A DNA stretch of 64,000 bases from Gemmatimonadota bacterium (GTDB lineage Bacteria > Gemmatimonadota > Gemmatimonadetes > Longimicrobiales > Gaopeijiaceae): assembly GCA_022822445.1 (NCBI GenBank), contig JAJEBR010000033.1, forward strand, positions 62,001 to 126,000, given 5' to 3'. Each line of letters starts with the position of its first letter. Positions within the stretch are counted from its first letter, which is position 1. Shown piece after piece: positions 1 through 10,301 of this stretch. Below the pieces are notes generated by a model, which was given only the letters and a program-made list of their open reading frames with translations, had not been told where the DNA came from and ran no database searches. The translations under genes and the position numbers were made by a program.

Positions 1-1316
<1,316 letters not shown>

Positions 1317-1413
1317 TCCGTGGGTAAACCCGCGTGAGCACCGAGATCGGCGCGTCGCCGCGTTGGCAAGGCGCCTTGAGAGGCGAAGAGCGGAGCCCCG
1401 AGGACGCGAGAGT

Positions 1414-1455
1414 GTAAAGAGAACACGACATTTCGTAAAGCGTGCATTACAGTAT
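1414..1455 (+). repeat. 21-bp direct repeat pair, locus 1
   Basis: Two units start with GTAAAG at 1414 and 1435, a spacing of exactly 21 bp. The first reads GTAAAGAGAACACGACAT. The second diverges after its first six to eight bases. Related arrays occur at 22300-22341 (opposite strand), 31529-31592 and 40209-40249. The locus lies between the convergent ends of the transglycosylase gene and moaC. The sequence GGCAAGGCGC lies 48 bp upstream (1365-1374). The function is unknown; a protein-binding array or a transposon-end remnant would fit. Confidence 0.7.
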
Positions 1456-1539
1456 GGATGGGTGGGCAGAGGCCCAACGCGGATGCATCGCCCGCTCGAA
1501 TGCCGCGGGGGTCTTGTTCCCTGGCCGCCAGCGCTGGCG

Positions 1540-2070
1540 CTAGCGCTGGCCGCGACTCCACTCCCCGCTCCGCCCGCCCGACTTCTCCACCAGCTCCACC
1601 GACTCGATTGTCATGCCGCGGTCAACGGCCTTCAGCATGTCGTACGCGGTCAGCAGGGCCACCGACACCGCCGTGAGGGCCTCCATCTCGACCCCTGTAG
1701 GTCCGGCAACCGTGGCCGTGGCATTCGCGCGGAGCCCGGGAAGGGAGGCGTCCGGTTCGATCTCCACGCTTACGCTTGCGGCTGGCAGCATGTGGCAGAG
1801 GGGAATCAACTCACCGGTGCGCTTGCCCGCCATGATCCCGGCGACGCGGGACACCTGCTGTACGTCCCCCTTGGGATTGGCGCCCTCGGTCAGCAGACGG
1901 AAGGCGCGCGGCGAGCACCGCAGCACTCCGTGCGCCACGGCGCGGCGCGATGTCACGTCCTTTTCGCCGACGTCCACCATGGTGGCGTCGCCGCGCTCGT
2001 CCAAGTGGCTGAGGGATGTGGACGCGGGCTCGGGCTCGGAGGCGAGTGGGGAGGGCGGGGTGTTCTTCAT
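1540..2070 (-). CDS. moaC: Cyclic pyranopterin monophosphate synthase MoaC
   Basis: A 176-residue enzyme of molybdenum cofactor synthesis that, after MoaA, converts the 3',8-cyclo-GTP intermediate to cyclic pyranopterin monophosphate. Family motifs are clear: HLDERGDATMVDVGEK near the N-terminus, GKRTGELIPLCHMLP in the middle, then GVEMEALTAVSVALLTAYDM followed by LKAVDRGM. The invariant Lys of the DMxKAVD segment is kept. Length is close to the usual 160. The ATG overlaps the stop of the delta' gene (ATGA at 2067-2070), so it is the last gene of the surA-pdxA-delta' operon. An N-terminal extension of about 20 residues, rich in Pro and Ser, precedes the core. Confidence 0.95.
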   Translation of the reverse strand: MKNTPPSPLASEPEPASTSLSHLDERGDATMVDVGEKDVTSRRAVAHGVLRCSPRAFRLLTEGANPKGDVQQVSRVAGIMAGKRTGELIPLCHMLPAASVSVEIEPDASLPGLRANATATVAGPTGVEMEALTAVSVALLTAYDMLKAVDRGMTIESVELVEKSGGRSGEWSRGQR

Positions 2071-3230
2071 CGTGGGGCCGGGGGTTTGAGGGTCTCCTCC
2101 AGATCGAGGAGCAGGGTGGCCATGAAGAGTTGGGGGTTGACGTTCCCCTGCGCCAGGATCCGCGCCTCTTCCACCTGGCCGACCGCGCGGGCGACGCGGT
2201 CCGGAACGATCTTCAGGCGCCGAGCGGTCTCGCGCAAAAAGGACAGTTCGCCACGGTTCACCACCCGGTCGTCGCGGTCAAGCGCCGCCGCACCGAGATC
2301 CCGGATCCAGAGTTGCAGGGACGCCAGCAGATCGAGCAGTCCGCGCGCACCTGCCGGCCTGAAGTCGAGGGCGGCCCGGTAGGAGTCGGCGCGGCGCCCT
2401 CCCACCACGGTACGGAGCAGGGCCAGGGCCTGGTCCCGCTCCCGGGAAGCGTTCCCGTCCGCGGCAAGGTAGCCGAGCGCGGAGCCGATCGAGCCCTGCC
2501 CGAGGGACGCGGCACGGTTCGCCGCCTCTCTGTCCGCCCCGCACTCCTCTTCCAGGAAAGCGGCGACCTCGCGGGTGGAGAGGGGTGGGAGGTGGATGGG
2601 CAGCGCGCGCGAGCGGATGGTGTCGAGGAGGCTGCCGGGCTTGCTTGAAGTCAGGATGAAGCGACTGGCCTCCGGAGGCTCCTCCAGCAGCTTGAGTAGC
2701 GCGTTCGCCGCCTCCGGGCTCGCTTCCTGCGGGACCAGATGCTCGGCGTCGCCGACCACGAAGAACTGTTCCCGGCTCACGGCCGGACGCCGATGGGCCA
2801 GCCGCCGAATGGCGAGAACCGCGGCCAGGTAGATTCCCTTTACGCCGGTGCCGTCCCCCGCCCGAAGAGGTTCACGCCGGAGTTCCGCGAGCCGCTCGTG
2901 GCGAGCCGTTTCCAGCAGCTCCGCCAGCCGCTGGGGGCTGTGGCTTCCCTTCGGCCTGGCCAGGGGAAAGTGCCAGTGGATATCCGGATGCTCGAGGCGC
3001 AGGGCCACGCGACAGCTGGTGCAGCGGTCGCAGGGAGCGGGATCTTCGGTGCAGAGGCGGGTGCGGGCGAGCCAGAGGGCCAGCGTCTGCTTGCCGCACC
3101 CCGGCATTCCGTGTATGAGCACGGTGGCCGGCAGCGTCTCCTTCGCCAGAGCGCGCTGCAGTGAATCACGCAACTCTTCGTGGCCGCGGAAGCGGGGCGG
3201 TTCGCTGGGCATCTTCACCCTGCGGGTCAT
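2067..3230 (-). CDS. holB: DNA polymerase III subunit delta' (clamp loader ATPase)
   Basis: A 387-residue AAA+ clamp-loader subunit, delta'-like (DnaX/HolB superfamily), which helps load the sliding clamp at primed DNA. A Walker A-like GMPGCGKQT lies near residue 41 and four cysteines (C60, C67, C70, C73) form the usual zinc module. VVGDAEHL and the ALLKLLEEPPE and RSRALPIHLPPL segments are typical of HolB. The intact Gly-Lys-Gln/Thr P-loop is unlike E. coli delta', which does not bind ATP, but many bacterial HolB proteins keep it. The start ATG overlaps the pdxA stop (ATGA, 3227-3230); an internal Met at residue 7 is an alternative start. A DnaX-like identity cannot be fully excluded, but there is no long C-terminal tau region. 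Confidence 0.88.
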   Translation of the reverse strand: MTRRVKMPSEPPRFRGHEELRDSLQRALAKETLPATVLIHGMPGCGKQTLALWLARTRLCTEDPAPCDRCTSCRVALRLEHPDIHWHFPLARPKGSHSPQRLAELLETARHERLAELRREPLRAGDGTGVKGIYLAAVLAIRRLAHRRPAVSREQFFVVGDAEHLVPQEASPEAANALLKLLEEPPEASRFILTSSKPGSLLDTIRSRALPIHLPPLSTREVAAFLEEECGADREAANRAASLGQGSIGSALGYLAADGNASRERDQALALLRTVVGGRRADSYRAALDFRPAGARGLLDLLASLQLWIRDLGAAALDRDDRVVNRGELSFLRETARRLKIVPDRVARAVGQVEEARILAQGNVNPQLFMATLLLDLEETLKPPAPR

Positions 3231-4192
3231 TCCTGGTGATCTCCGGACAGGGCCCCGCCGCGACGACGAGCTCGCGCGAGGCGTATGGCCAGGCGGAGAG
3301 CTTCGGTCATCGAAGAAGGGTCGGCCACTCCCTTGCCGGCGATGTCGAAGGCGGTCCCGTGGTCTGGAGAGGTACGGATGAAGGGCAGGCCGATGGTGAC
3401 GTTCACGCCCCGCCCGAACGCCGCGGTCTTGAAGGCGGCCATCCCGACATCGTGATAGGGTGCGACGACGGCGTCGAACTCGCCACGAAAGGCCCGCACG
3501 AAGACGGTGTCGGCGGGAATGGGCCCGGAGACCGACCAGGGGCCGCCCGCGAGGTGCTCCAGGGCGGGGCCGTAGACCTCCCGTTCCTCCGTTCCGAACA
3601 TCCCGTCGTCCGACGCGTGCGGATTCAGGGCGCAGAGGGCGATTCCGGGCTCGGCCAGACCCCAGTCGCGCCTCAGCGAGCGGCCCAGCAACCGTGTCTG
3701 GGAGACCAGTCGATCCCCGGTCAATGTCCCTGGGACGGCGCTGAGCGGGATGTGAATCGTAGCCAGAAGGACGCGCTTCGGTGGACGCGGGCTGCCCCCC
3801 GATCCTTCATCGCACATCAGCATCCCCACCTCCGCCACACCTGCCAGCGCCATCAGCATCTCGGTGTGCCCCGGGTGAAATCCCGCGGCCGCGAGCGCGG
3901 GCTTGTGCACGGGCCCGGTCACCACCGCATCGGCCGCGCCCGTCATCGCCAGCTCCACCGCCCGCTCGATCGCGAGCCCTGCCGTGCGTCCCGGGTCCGG
4001 TCCGTGGCCGTCTCCCACCACCTCGTAGCGGCCCAGCCCGGCGAATTCGCCCTCGCACTCGGCCGGCCCGAGGATCCATGCGGCGCCCCATCCGGTCCCC
4101 ATCGCCGCAAGAGCCGCGGCGGCCACCTCCGGACCGATGCCGCGCGGGTCGCCCAGCGTCACGGCGACGCGCACATCCGGAGAGCGTGCCAT
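3227..4192 (-). CDS. pdxA: 4-hydroxythreonine-4-phosphate dehydrogenase PdxA
   Basis: A 321-residue NAD-dependent enzyme of pyridoxal phosphate synthesis (DXP-dependent route), oxidising 4-phosphohydroxy-threonine. Visible motifs are VAVTLGDPRGIGPEV at the N-terminus, VVTGPVHKPAL, GHTEML with a metal-binding His, ALNPHASDDG, APYHDVGMAAFK and SPDHGTAFDIAGKG, which cover the divalent-metal and substrate sites. Length matches the family (about 330). The start ATG at 4190-4192 was chosen because conserved sequence begins within seven residues. The open frame continues upstream through surA only as a shadow. It lies 14 bp downstream of the surA-like stop. Confidence 0.95.
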   Translation of the reverse strand: MARSPDVRVAVTLGDPRGIGPEVAAAALAAMGTGWGAAWILGPAECEGEFAGLGRYEVVGDGHGPDPGRTAGLAIERAVELAMTGAADAVVTGPVHKPALAAAGFHPGHTEMLMALAGVAEVGMLMCDEGSGGSPRPPKRVLLATIHIPLSAVPGTLTGDRLVSQTRLLGRSLRRDWGLAEPGIALCALNPHASDDGMFGTEEREVYGPALEHLAGGPWSVSGPIPADTVFVRAFRGEFDAVVAPYHDVGMAAFKTAAFGRGVNVTIGLPFIRTSPDHGTAFDIAGKGVADPSSMTEALRLAIRLARARRRGGALSGDHQE

Positions 4193-4206
4193 GTCCGGGT
4201 CCCGGT

Positions 4207-5616
4207 TCAGGTCCCCTTGATCTCGATGTATGTTGCCGCCCTGAGCCGGTCGATGTGAGTGCGGATCCGCTTCTGTTCCGCCATCCTCGCACGGAGCTGC
4301 GGTTCGAACTCCTCGAAGGTGTACTCGCCGGCGGGCCTGCGCCCGATGATCCGGATGACCGCGAAGGCTGCCGCGCCGCTCCTGGTGGTGAACTGGATGG
4401 GCCCGGCGATTTCGCCAGGCTGTCCCAGGGTGAGCGGAGCGAGGTAGGCCTCCGGCAGGGCACCGGCGGCGATCTGCCGTTCGGCGATGGTGCCCGAATC
4501 GGGTTCGAGTGAGTCGTGGTATTGCTCGACCAGCGCCCGAAAGTCCTCGGTCTTCGCCCGCTCGGCAAGCTCCGTCGCCAGCTCGCGAACCCGGATCCGG
4601 TCGTTCGCGCCGGTGGCGGGGCGAATCAGGATATGCCGGACCTGCCGTTCCGAGAACCGGATGCGCTCGACCTGGATGACGTGAAAGCCGTAGTCGGTCT
4701 CGAAGACCTCGCTGATCCCGCCTTCCGGCAGCACGAAGGCGATGTCCTCGAATTCCTCGACGAAGGTGCCTCTCCGGCGCCACCCCAGGTCGCCTCCATT
4801 CTGGGCCGATCCGGGGTCCTGGGAGTGCGCCCGCGCCAGTTCGGCGAAGTCCTCTCCCGCCAGGGCCCTTTCCCGGATCCCCTCCAGCTGGGCCCTCGCT
4901 TCGGCCCCGGCCGAGTCGGACGCCCTCACCTCCACGACGATCTGGTCGAACGTGACACTCGCGGGCCGCTCCTGAAGCAGCTCGCGATCCGCCTCGAAGG
5001 CGGCCCTCAACTCCTCCTCGGTGATCTCCACCGCGATTTCGCCCTCTCCGGTGCGGGTACGGACGTAGAGCCGGATCAGTTTGCCCTGGGCGATCTGGAC
5101 GCGGTTCAGCTCCCGGAAGCTCTGCGGGGTCAGGCCCTCCAGCCGCAGGGCCTCGTTCATCGCGGTGCGGTCGACGTAGTTGGCCTCGATGCTTGCCATG
5201 TGCTTCTGCAGCGAGTCCTCCACTTCCTCGTCGTCCACGGTGAGCAGGGTATCGCGGGCGGCGGCCTGCAGGAGCACCATCTCGTCGATCAGGCTCTCCA
5301 GAAGAGCGGCGCGCAGATCCTCCGACTCGGGCGTTCCGGGCGGCGGGACCTGAATCCCCAGGGCCCGCTGATTGTTCTCCCGCTGCACAACCTGCGACAG
5401 GAGGATCGCGGAGTCGCCCACCTCCGCGACCACCCTGTCCACCAGCTCGCCCTCGCGCTCCGCCTCCTGTTCCTGTCCGGCGGCCGCCGCGGGGACGGTC
5501 AGTGCGAGGAACGCCGCGGCGAGGTGCCATCCGGGCCGCATGGAGCGTGACCGGGCCAGCCACGCCGGACCTCGTCGGCTCCGGCGCGGAACATCCGGCA
5601 GATTCAGTCGTACCAT
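4207..5616 (-). CDS. SurA-like periplasmic peptidyl-prolyl isomerase chaperone
   Basis: A 469-residue secreted protein of SurA architecture, which escorts outer-membrane proteins through the periplasm. A signal peptide (MRPGWHLAAAFLALTVPAAA) is followed by a SurA_N-like helical region beginning ELVDRVVAEVGDSAILLSQV. One clear parvulin domain (about 235-325; HSQDPGSAQNGGDLGW, YGFHVIQVERI) follows, then a second, weaker one starting RQVRHILI. The ATG at 5616 has a fair AGGTAG ribosome site; an internal ATG at 5541 sits directly before the hydrophobic core and is an equally good start. It leads the surA-pdxA-delta'-moaC operon. The divergent SusC gene shares its upstream region, a sensible pairing because SurA clients are beta-barrels. 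Confidence 0.9.
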   Translation of the reverse strand: MVRLNLPDVPRRSRRGPAWLARSRSMRPGWHLAAAFLALTVPAAAAGQEQEAEREGELVDRVVAEVGDSAILLSQVVQRENNQRALGIQVPPPGTPESEDLRAALLESLIDEMVLLQAAARDTLLTVDDEEVEDSLQKHMASIEANYVDRTAMNEALRLEGLTPQSFRELNRVQIAQGKLIRLYVRTRTGEGEIAVEITEEELRAAFEADRELLQERPASVTFDQIVVEVRASDSAGAEARAQLEGIRERALAGEDFAELARAHSQDPGSAQNGGDLGWRRRGTFVEEFEDIAFVLPEGGISEVFETDYGFHVIQVERIRFSERQVRHILIRPATGANDRIRVRELATELAERAKTEDFRALVEQYHDSLEPDSGTIAERQIAAGALPEAYLAPLTLGQPGEIAGPIQFTTRSGAAAFAVIRIIGRRPAGEYTFEEFEPQLRARMAEQKRIRTHIDRLRAATYIEIKGT

Positions 5617-5701
5617 ATGTCTACCTGCTTCTTCAATGCCTGACTGGTTGTCGTTTCGATGTCTCCCGGGGAAACCGGCGGGTCCGGAGATCGACGCATC
5701 G

Positions 5702-5730
5702 TTGCTGACGCCGCCACCCGATATTATATA
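5702..5730 (+). promoter_or_regulatory. Candidate sigma-70-type promoter for the SusC/SusD operon
   Basis: TTGCTG (5702-5707) and TATATA (5725-5730) are separated by 17 bp, in a locally AT-rich patch upstream of the SusC start. The ribosome site GGAGG at 5806-5810 lies 7 bp before ATG 5818. This is a visual match only. Confidence 0.35.
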
Positions 5731-5817
5731 ACAGTAATATGCCCGCCAACCGTTTTCCCCCCCGGGGCGTCCAATCCGCGATGCCCCACAATCCAACTCC
5801 CACACGGAGGTAGTACT

Positions 5818-8800
5818 ATGATGCATCACCGTCTGTCCCTTGTTGCCCTGGTGCTGCTCGCCCTCGCGGCACCAGCCGGCGCCCAGGACCGCGCGACCGT
5901 TACGGGCGTGGTCACTGACGCCGAATCCATGGGCCCGCTCGCAGGCGCCCAGGTCCAGATCGAGGGCACCAACTACGGCCAGCTCACGAACGCGGAGGGC
6001 CGCTTCATCATCCCCAACATCCCGCCCGGCACCCACACGTTGCGCGCGGTCTTCATCGGGTACGGGCCGGTGGCACACGAATTCACCGTTACGGCGGGCG
6101 GAACCGAGGAGGTGAATTTCGAACTCTCCACCTCGGCGCTCGCACTCGACGGGATCGTCGTCACCGCCACCGGGCAGCAGCGCAAGCGCGAGCTCGGAAA
6201 CGCCGTCGGCGAAATCGACGCCGCCGCGATCCGCGACGTGGCTCCGATCAACAACCTCTCCGACCTCCTGCAGGGGCGCTCGGCCGGGGTGCAGATCCTG
6301 AACTCCGCGGGCACTTCCGGCGTGGGCTCGCGCATCCGCATCCGCGGCTCCAGCTCGATCTCGCTCTCCAACGAGCCGCTGGTGTACGTGGACGGGATCC
6401 GGGTCGACAACCGCATGAGCGGTCTCGGGGCCGGGGGCCAGGAAGCCTCGCGACTCGACGACTTCAACCCTGAGGACATCGAGTCGATCGAGATCGTGAA
6501 GGGGCCGTCGGCGGCGACGCTGTACGGCACCGAAGCCGCCAACGGCGTGATCCGCATCACCACTCGGCGGGGCCTGCCCGGCGCCACGCGCTGGAACGTG
6601 TGGACCGAGGGCGGGTTCATCGAGGAGCCCAACACCTACCCGCTCAACTTCGCCGGGTTGGACGCGGGCTCGGAGCGCTACGCACGGGCCTGTCGCCTGA
6701 ACGAGGTGGCCCGGGGGCTCTGCAACCAGACCTCGATCGAGTCGTACCAGGTCCTGCACGATCCCGACCTGACGCCGATCGACGACGGCAGCCGGACCCA
6801 GTATGGCCTGTCGGTGACGGGCGGTACCGAGCGCATCAACTACTACATCGCGGGCGAGCTGGAGACGGAGGTGGGACCATACTCCCTGCCGGAGCCCGAC
6901 CGCGAGGATCTGGAGGCCCGCGGCATCCCGATCATCAGCGAGGTGGAGCGCCCGAACCAGCTGCGGCGCAAGAACCTGAGGATCAACCTCAACAGCCAGG
7001 TCGCCGACCGGGTCACGCTGGCACTTCAGATGTCCTACCTGGACAGCCACTTCGCCTATACGGGCAACGACAACAACTCGTTCGGCTTCCTCCCCAGCGC
7101 GTACTTCGGAGGCTCGAACCCCGACCGGGCGTGGGGCTTCCAGCGACCCGCGCAGCTCTTCGGGCGCACCTTCTACCAGGACACGAACCGGATGACTGCC
7201 GGCGGCACCGTGACCTGGGATCCGCTGGAGTGGCTCGAAGTCCGGGGCACCGCGGGGGTGGACTACTACAACCGCGGTGACGTCTCCTTCTTCGCCCGCG
7301 ACATCGGGGTGCCGGGTGACAACAACCGGGGCCGCAAGGACACCGACTACATCAACCAGTGGCAGTACACCTTCGACGCCAGCAGCACCGCATCCTTCGA
7401 CCTGACGGAGTCGATCACCTCCCGGTCCACCGTGGGCGTGCAGTACTTCGAGAACCAGTTCAAGGGAACGACTGCCTGGGGCATCGACATCGTGAACGGC
7501 GGCTCCTCGATCGGCCTCGCCGCCGAGACCTTCTCGAGCGAGTTCCACACCTTCGACAAGACCGCCGGTCTCTTCATCGACCAGCAGTTCGGCCTGAACG
7601 ACCGCCTGTTCCTCACCGGCGCCATCCGCGCCGACGACAACAGCGCCTTCGGCCAGGACTTCGACCTCATCTACTACCCCAAGGCCGGTCTCTCCTGGAT
7701 CGCTTCGGAGGAGGAGTTCTTCCCCGAGATCCCCATGGTGGACCAGCTGCGCTTCCGCGGCGCCTGGGGCAGGTCCGGTTTGCAGCCCGGATCGGACGAC
7801 GCGATCCGGACCCTCGCGGCGACGGCGATCACCACCCCTGCCGACGAGACGGGCTCGGGGGTGTCGATCGGGAGCATCGGGAACAGCCTGCTGGAGCCGG
7901 AGAGGTCCAGCGAGATCGAGCTGGGGTTCGACGCCGAGATGGCCGGCGGGCGCGCCGGGCTCGAGTTCACCTACTACGACAAGCGCACCGACGGCGCCCT
8001 GATCACAGTCCCGCTGGCGCCCTCCCTGGGAGCGAGCGCTTCGCGCTGGGTCAACATCGGGGAGGTGCAGAACAAGGGCTTCGAGGCCACGCTTACGGCC
8101 GGGCTGGTGGAGTTGAACAACTTCGGTTGGAACGTCATCCTCTCCGGCTCGATCAATCAGAACGAGCTGCTCTCGCTGGGCGAGGGCACGGAGCCGATCG
8201 GCTCGCAGACGCGGTTCGTGCCCGGTTTTCCGCTCGGCGGACAGTGGGCCCCCCCGATCCAGGGATGGAACGACGGCGACGGCAACAGCATCATCACGCC
8301 GGACGAGCTGATGATCGGCGACACGATCGAGTACGTCGGCCCCGGGCAGCCGCAGAATCAGCTGACGATCAGCTCCAGCTTCCGAATCCTGGAGAGCTTC
8401 AACGTCTACGGGCTGCTGGACTACCGGGGCGACTACATCGCCTACAACAACACCGAACGCTTCCGCTGCCGCTTCCGGCTCTGCCAGGCGCTGATCGATC
8501 CGGCCACGCCGCTCGACGAGCAGGCGCGCGCGGTGGCGTCGCTCCTGCATTCGAGCCAGACGGTGTGGGGATACATGGAGAAGGGAGACTTCTGGAAGCT
8601 GCGCGAAGTCAGCGTGAGGTACGAACTGCCGGAGACCGTCACGAGCCAGATCGGCGCTTCGCGCGCCTCCATCACGGTGTCGGGCCGCAACCTCGGAACG
8701 TGGACGGACTATACCGGGATGGATCCGGAGATCAACTCCGCCGGCTCGGGCGACAACTTCGGGGTCTCGGAGTTCCTCACCCAGCCGCCGGTTCGCTACT

Positions 8801-8829
8801 ACACCGCCCGCATCAACTTCACCTTCTAG
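5818..8829 (+). CDS. SusC/RagA-family TonB-dependent outer-membrane receptor
   Basis: A 1003-residue TonB-linked outer-membrane transporter of the SusC type, which takes up oligosaccharides or peptides with a SusD lipoprotein lid. A signal peptide (ending APAGAQ) is followed by a carboxypeptidase-regulatory-like domain (about 25-100; VTGVVTDAESMGPLAGAQV). A plug domain with LDGIVVTATGQQRKRELGN, RIRIRGSSSISLSNEPLVY and SIEIVKGPSAATLYGTEAAN comes next, then a long beta-barrel. The chain ends in ARINFTF, with the terminal aromatic residue expected of a barrel protein. The start ATG at 5818 has GGAGG 7 bp upstream; a second ATG follows directly. The SusD partner lies 15 bp downstream. The substrate cannot be read from the sequence. 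Confidence 0.95.
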   Translation: MMHHRLSLVALVLLALAAPAGAQDRATVTGVVTDAESMGPLAGAQVQIEGTNYGQLTNAEGRFIIPNIPPGTHTLRAVFIGYGPVAHEFTVTAGGTEEVNFELSTSALALDGIVVTATGQQRKRELGNAVGEIDAAAIRDVAPINNLSDLLQGRSAGVQILNSAGTSGVGSRIRIRGSSSISLSNEPLVYVDGIRVDNRMSGLGAGGQEASRLDDFNPEDIESIEIVKGPSAATLYGTEAANGVIRITTRRGLPGATRWNVWTEGGFIEEPNTYPLNFAGLDAGSERYARACRLNEVARGLCNQTSIESYQVLHDPDLTPIDDGSRTQYGLSVTGGTERINYYIAGELETEVGPYSLPEPDREDLEARGIPIISEVERPNQLRRKNLRINLNSQVADRVTLALQMSYLDSHFAYTGNDNNSFGFLPSAYFGGSNPDRAWGFQRPAQLFGRTFYQDTNRMTAGGTVTWDPLEWLEVRGTAGVDYYNRGDVSFFARDIGVPGDNNRGRKDTDYINQWQYTFDASSTASFDLTESITSRSTVGVQYFENQFKGTTAWGIDIVNGGSSIGLAAETFSSEFHTFDKTAGLFIDQQFGLNDRLFLTGAIRADDNSAFGQDFDLIYYPKAGLSWIASEEEFFPEIPMVDQLRFRGAWGRSGLQPGSDDAIRTLAATAITTPADETGSGVSIGSIGNSLLEPERSSEIELGFDAEMAGGRAGLEFTYYDKRTDGALITVPLAPSLGASASRWVNIGEVQNKGFEATLTAGLVELNNFGWNVILSGSINQNELLSLGEGTEPIGSQTRFVPGFPLGGQWAPPIQGWNDGDGNSIITPDELMIGDTIEYVGPGQPQNQLTISSSFRILESFNVYGLLDYRGDYIAYNNTERFRCRFRLCQALIDPATPLDEQARAVASLLHSSQTVWGYMEKGDFWKLREVSVRYELPETVTSQIGASRASITVSGRNLGTWTDYTGMDPEINSAGSGDNFGVSEFLTQPPVRYYTARINFTF

Positions 8830-8844
8830 AGAGGAGACCGACCG

Positions 8845-10167
8845 ATGAAGTACTCCAATAGCAAGGTCCGGCCGTCCCTGGTGATTCTGGTGACGGCGTG
8901 GGGTCTGACCGCGTGCGATACCGACGAACTTCTCAACGTGGTGGACCCGGACATCGTGACGCCCTCGGATGTCGTGGGCGAGAAGGGCGCCGAGCTCTAC
9001 TGGGCCGGCGCCGTGGGCCTCTTCGCGGGGGCCTATTCCAGCGGGGGCGGGGGACAGGTGGTCTACTCCGGGATGATCTCCGACGAGTTTCACCTCTCCG
9101 GCACCTTCCCGACCCGCAACGAGGTGGACCGGCGCGAGATGGACGACCGCAACGGGACCCTTCTGGGCCAGTACCGGACCTACCACCGGGCCCGCGTGGG
9201 GACCAAGAATGCGGCGGAGCGGATGACGGAGATCCTGCCGAACGACTCTCGCATCGCCGAGATGTGGAGCATGAACGGGTACATGAACCTGTTCTTCGCG
9301 GAGAACTACTGCTCCGGCGTGCCGTTCAGCGACACGCCCAACGAGGGCGACATCGTCTACGGCGAGCAGCAGACGACCGAACAGGTCTACAACGCGGCCA
9401 TTGCGAGCTTCGGGTCGGCCGCGCAGGCCGCCGGCGGCAGTGTCGACCAGAGCCATCTCGCCGCGATCGGGCTGGCGCGCACGCGCCTCAACATGGGTGA
9501 CTACGCAGGGGCGGCGAGCGCGGCTGCGACCGTTCCACCCGATTGGGCGTACTACGTGCGCAGCAAGGCGGGCGGGACGTTCGGGCAGCGAAACGCCATC
9601 TTCGAGCTCAATCAGCGCCAGCGCCGCTGGTCGATCTCCGATATGGAGGGCGAGAACGGCATCGCGTTTCGCTCGAACACCGACGTGCGCGTGCCGTGGG
9701 AGGACAGCGGCGGCCCCGGCTTCGACCAGGAGACCCCGCTCTTCCACCAGCTCAAGTACGACTCCGAGGAGTCGGATGTGGTGCTGGCCAGCGGCCTCGA
9801 GGGGCTGCTGATCAAGGCCGAGGCGGAGCTGAGCAGCGGCGGTCCGTGGCTTGCGACGCTGAACGCGTTGCGGGCGGGTGTGGACCTGCCGCCTCTGGAG
9901 GATCCCGGCAACCAGGACGCCCGGGTCAGGATGCTCTTCGAGGAGCGTGGCAGGTGGCTCTTCGGGACCGGGCATCGCCACGGTGATCTGCGGCGCATGG
10001 TGCGTCAGTACGGATTCAGCCAGGAGCAGGTCTTCCCGACCGGGACATTCTTCAAGGGTGGTGCCTACGGAACCGACGTGAACTTCCCGATTCCCTTCGA
10101 AGAGCACGAGAACGAGGCGCTCTCCGGGCTGGAAGGCCAGTCGCTGTGCCTGGACCGCAAGGCGTAG
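8845..10167 (+). CDS. SusD/RagB-family nutrient-binding outer-membrane lipoprotein
   Basis: A 440-residue surface lipoprotein, the binding partner of the SusC channel just upstream. The leader ends in the lipobox LTAC with Cys24, followed by DTDELLNVVDPDIVTPSDV, the usual SusD opening. The RTYHRARVGTKNAAERM segment, ENYCSGVPFSDTP, an alpha-helical TPR-like middle and LFEERGRWLFGTGHRHGDLRR near the C-terminus are characteristic. AGAGGAGA lies upstream of ATG 8845. It is somewhat shorter than Bacteroidota SusD proteins (about 500-550). No glycan-degrading enzymes lie nearby, so the ligand remains unknown; peptides or other polymers are possible. Confidence 0.9.
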   Translation: MKYSNSKVRPSLVILVTAWGLTACDTDELLNVVDPDIVTPSDVVGEKGAELYWAGAVGLFAGAYSSGGGGQVVYSGMISDEFHLSGTFPTRNEVDRREMDDRNGTLLGQYRTYHRARVGTKNAAERMTEILPNDSRIAEMWSMNGYMNLFFAENYCSGVPFSDTPNEGDIVYGEQQTTEQVYNAAIASFGSAAQAAGGSVDQSHLAAIGLARTRLNMGDYAGAASAAATVPPDWAYYVRSKAGGTFGQRNAIFELNQRQRRWSISDMEGENGIAFRSNTDVRVPWEDSGGPGFDQETPLFHQLKYDSEESDVVLASGLEGLLIKAEAELSSGGPWLATLNALRAGVDLPPLEDPGNQDARVRMLFEERGRWLFGTGHRHGDLRRMVRQYGFSQEQVFPTGTFFKGGAYGTDVNFPIPFEEHENEALSGLEGQSLCLDRKA

Positions 10168-10218
10168 ACGTGCGGTAGCTGGCCTCGACCCGGCCATCCT
10201 CGGGGAACGGGCAAGCGA

Positions 10219-10254
10219 GAGGGGCGTCCCGCTGACGACGGCGGGGCGCCCCTC
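10219..10254 (+). terminator. GC-rich hairpin downstream of SusD
   Basis: A 14-bp stem (GAGGGGCGTCCCGC paired with GCGGGGCGCCCCTC, one G-T pair) closes an 8-base loop. It lies 51 bp after the SusD stop and before the convergent plug lipoprotein gene. There is no T-tract on either side, so it may act as a transcript-end stabiliser rather than a classical intrinsic terminator. Confidence 0.45.
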
Positions 10255-10301
10255 TGGTGTCCGGGGTTGTGGGGCGTGGGCGGAGGAGCTGCGCGGCCCC
10301 T

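Noticed and set aside
3161-4258. A 365-codon plus-strand frame across pdxA
   Set aside because: Antisense to pdxA with low-complexity Arg/Pro composition and no ribosome site or family motif.
4207-10197. A 1996-codon minus-strand open frame covering the SusC and SusD genes
   Set aside because: The frame is a GC-rich shadow antisense to SusC/SusD; only its last 470 codons, from 5616, carry conserved SurA-like sequence.
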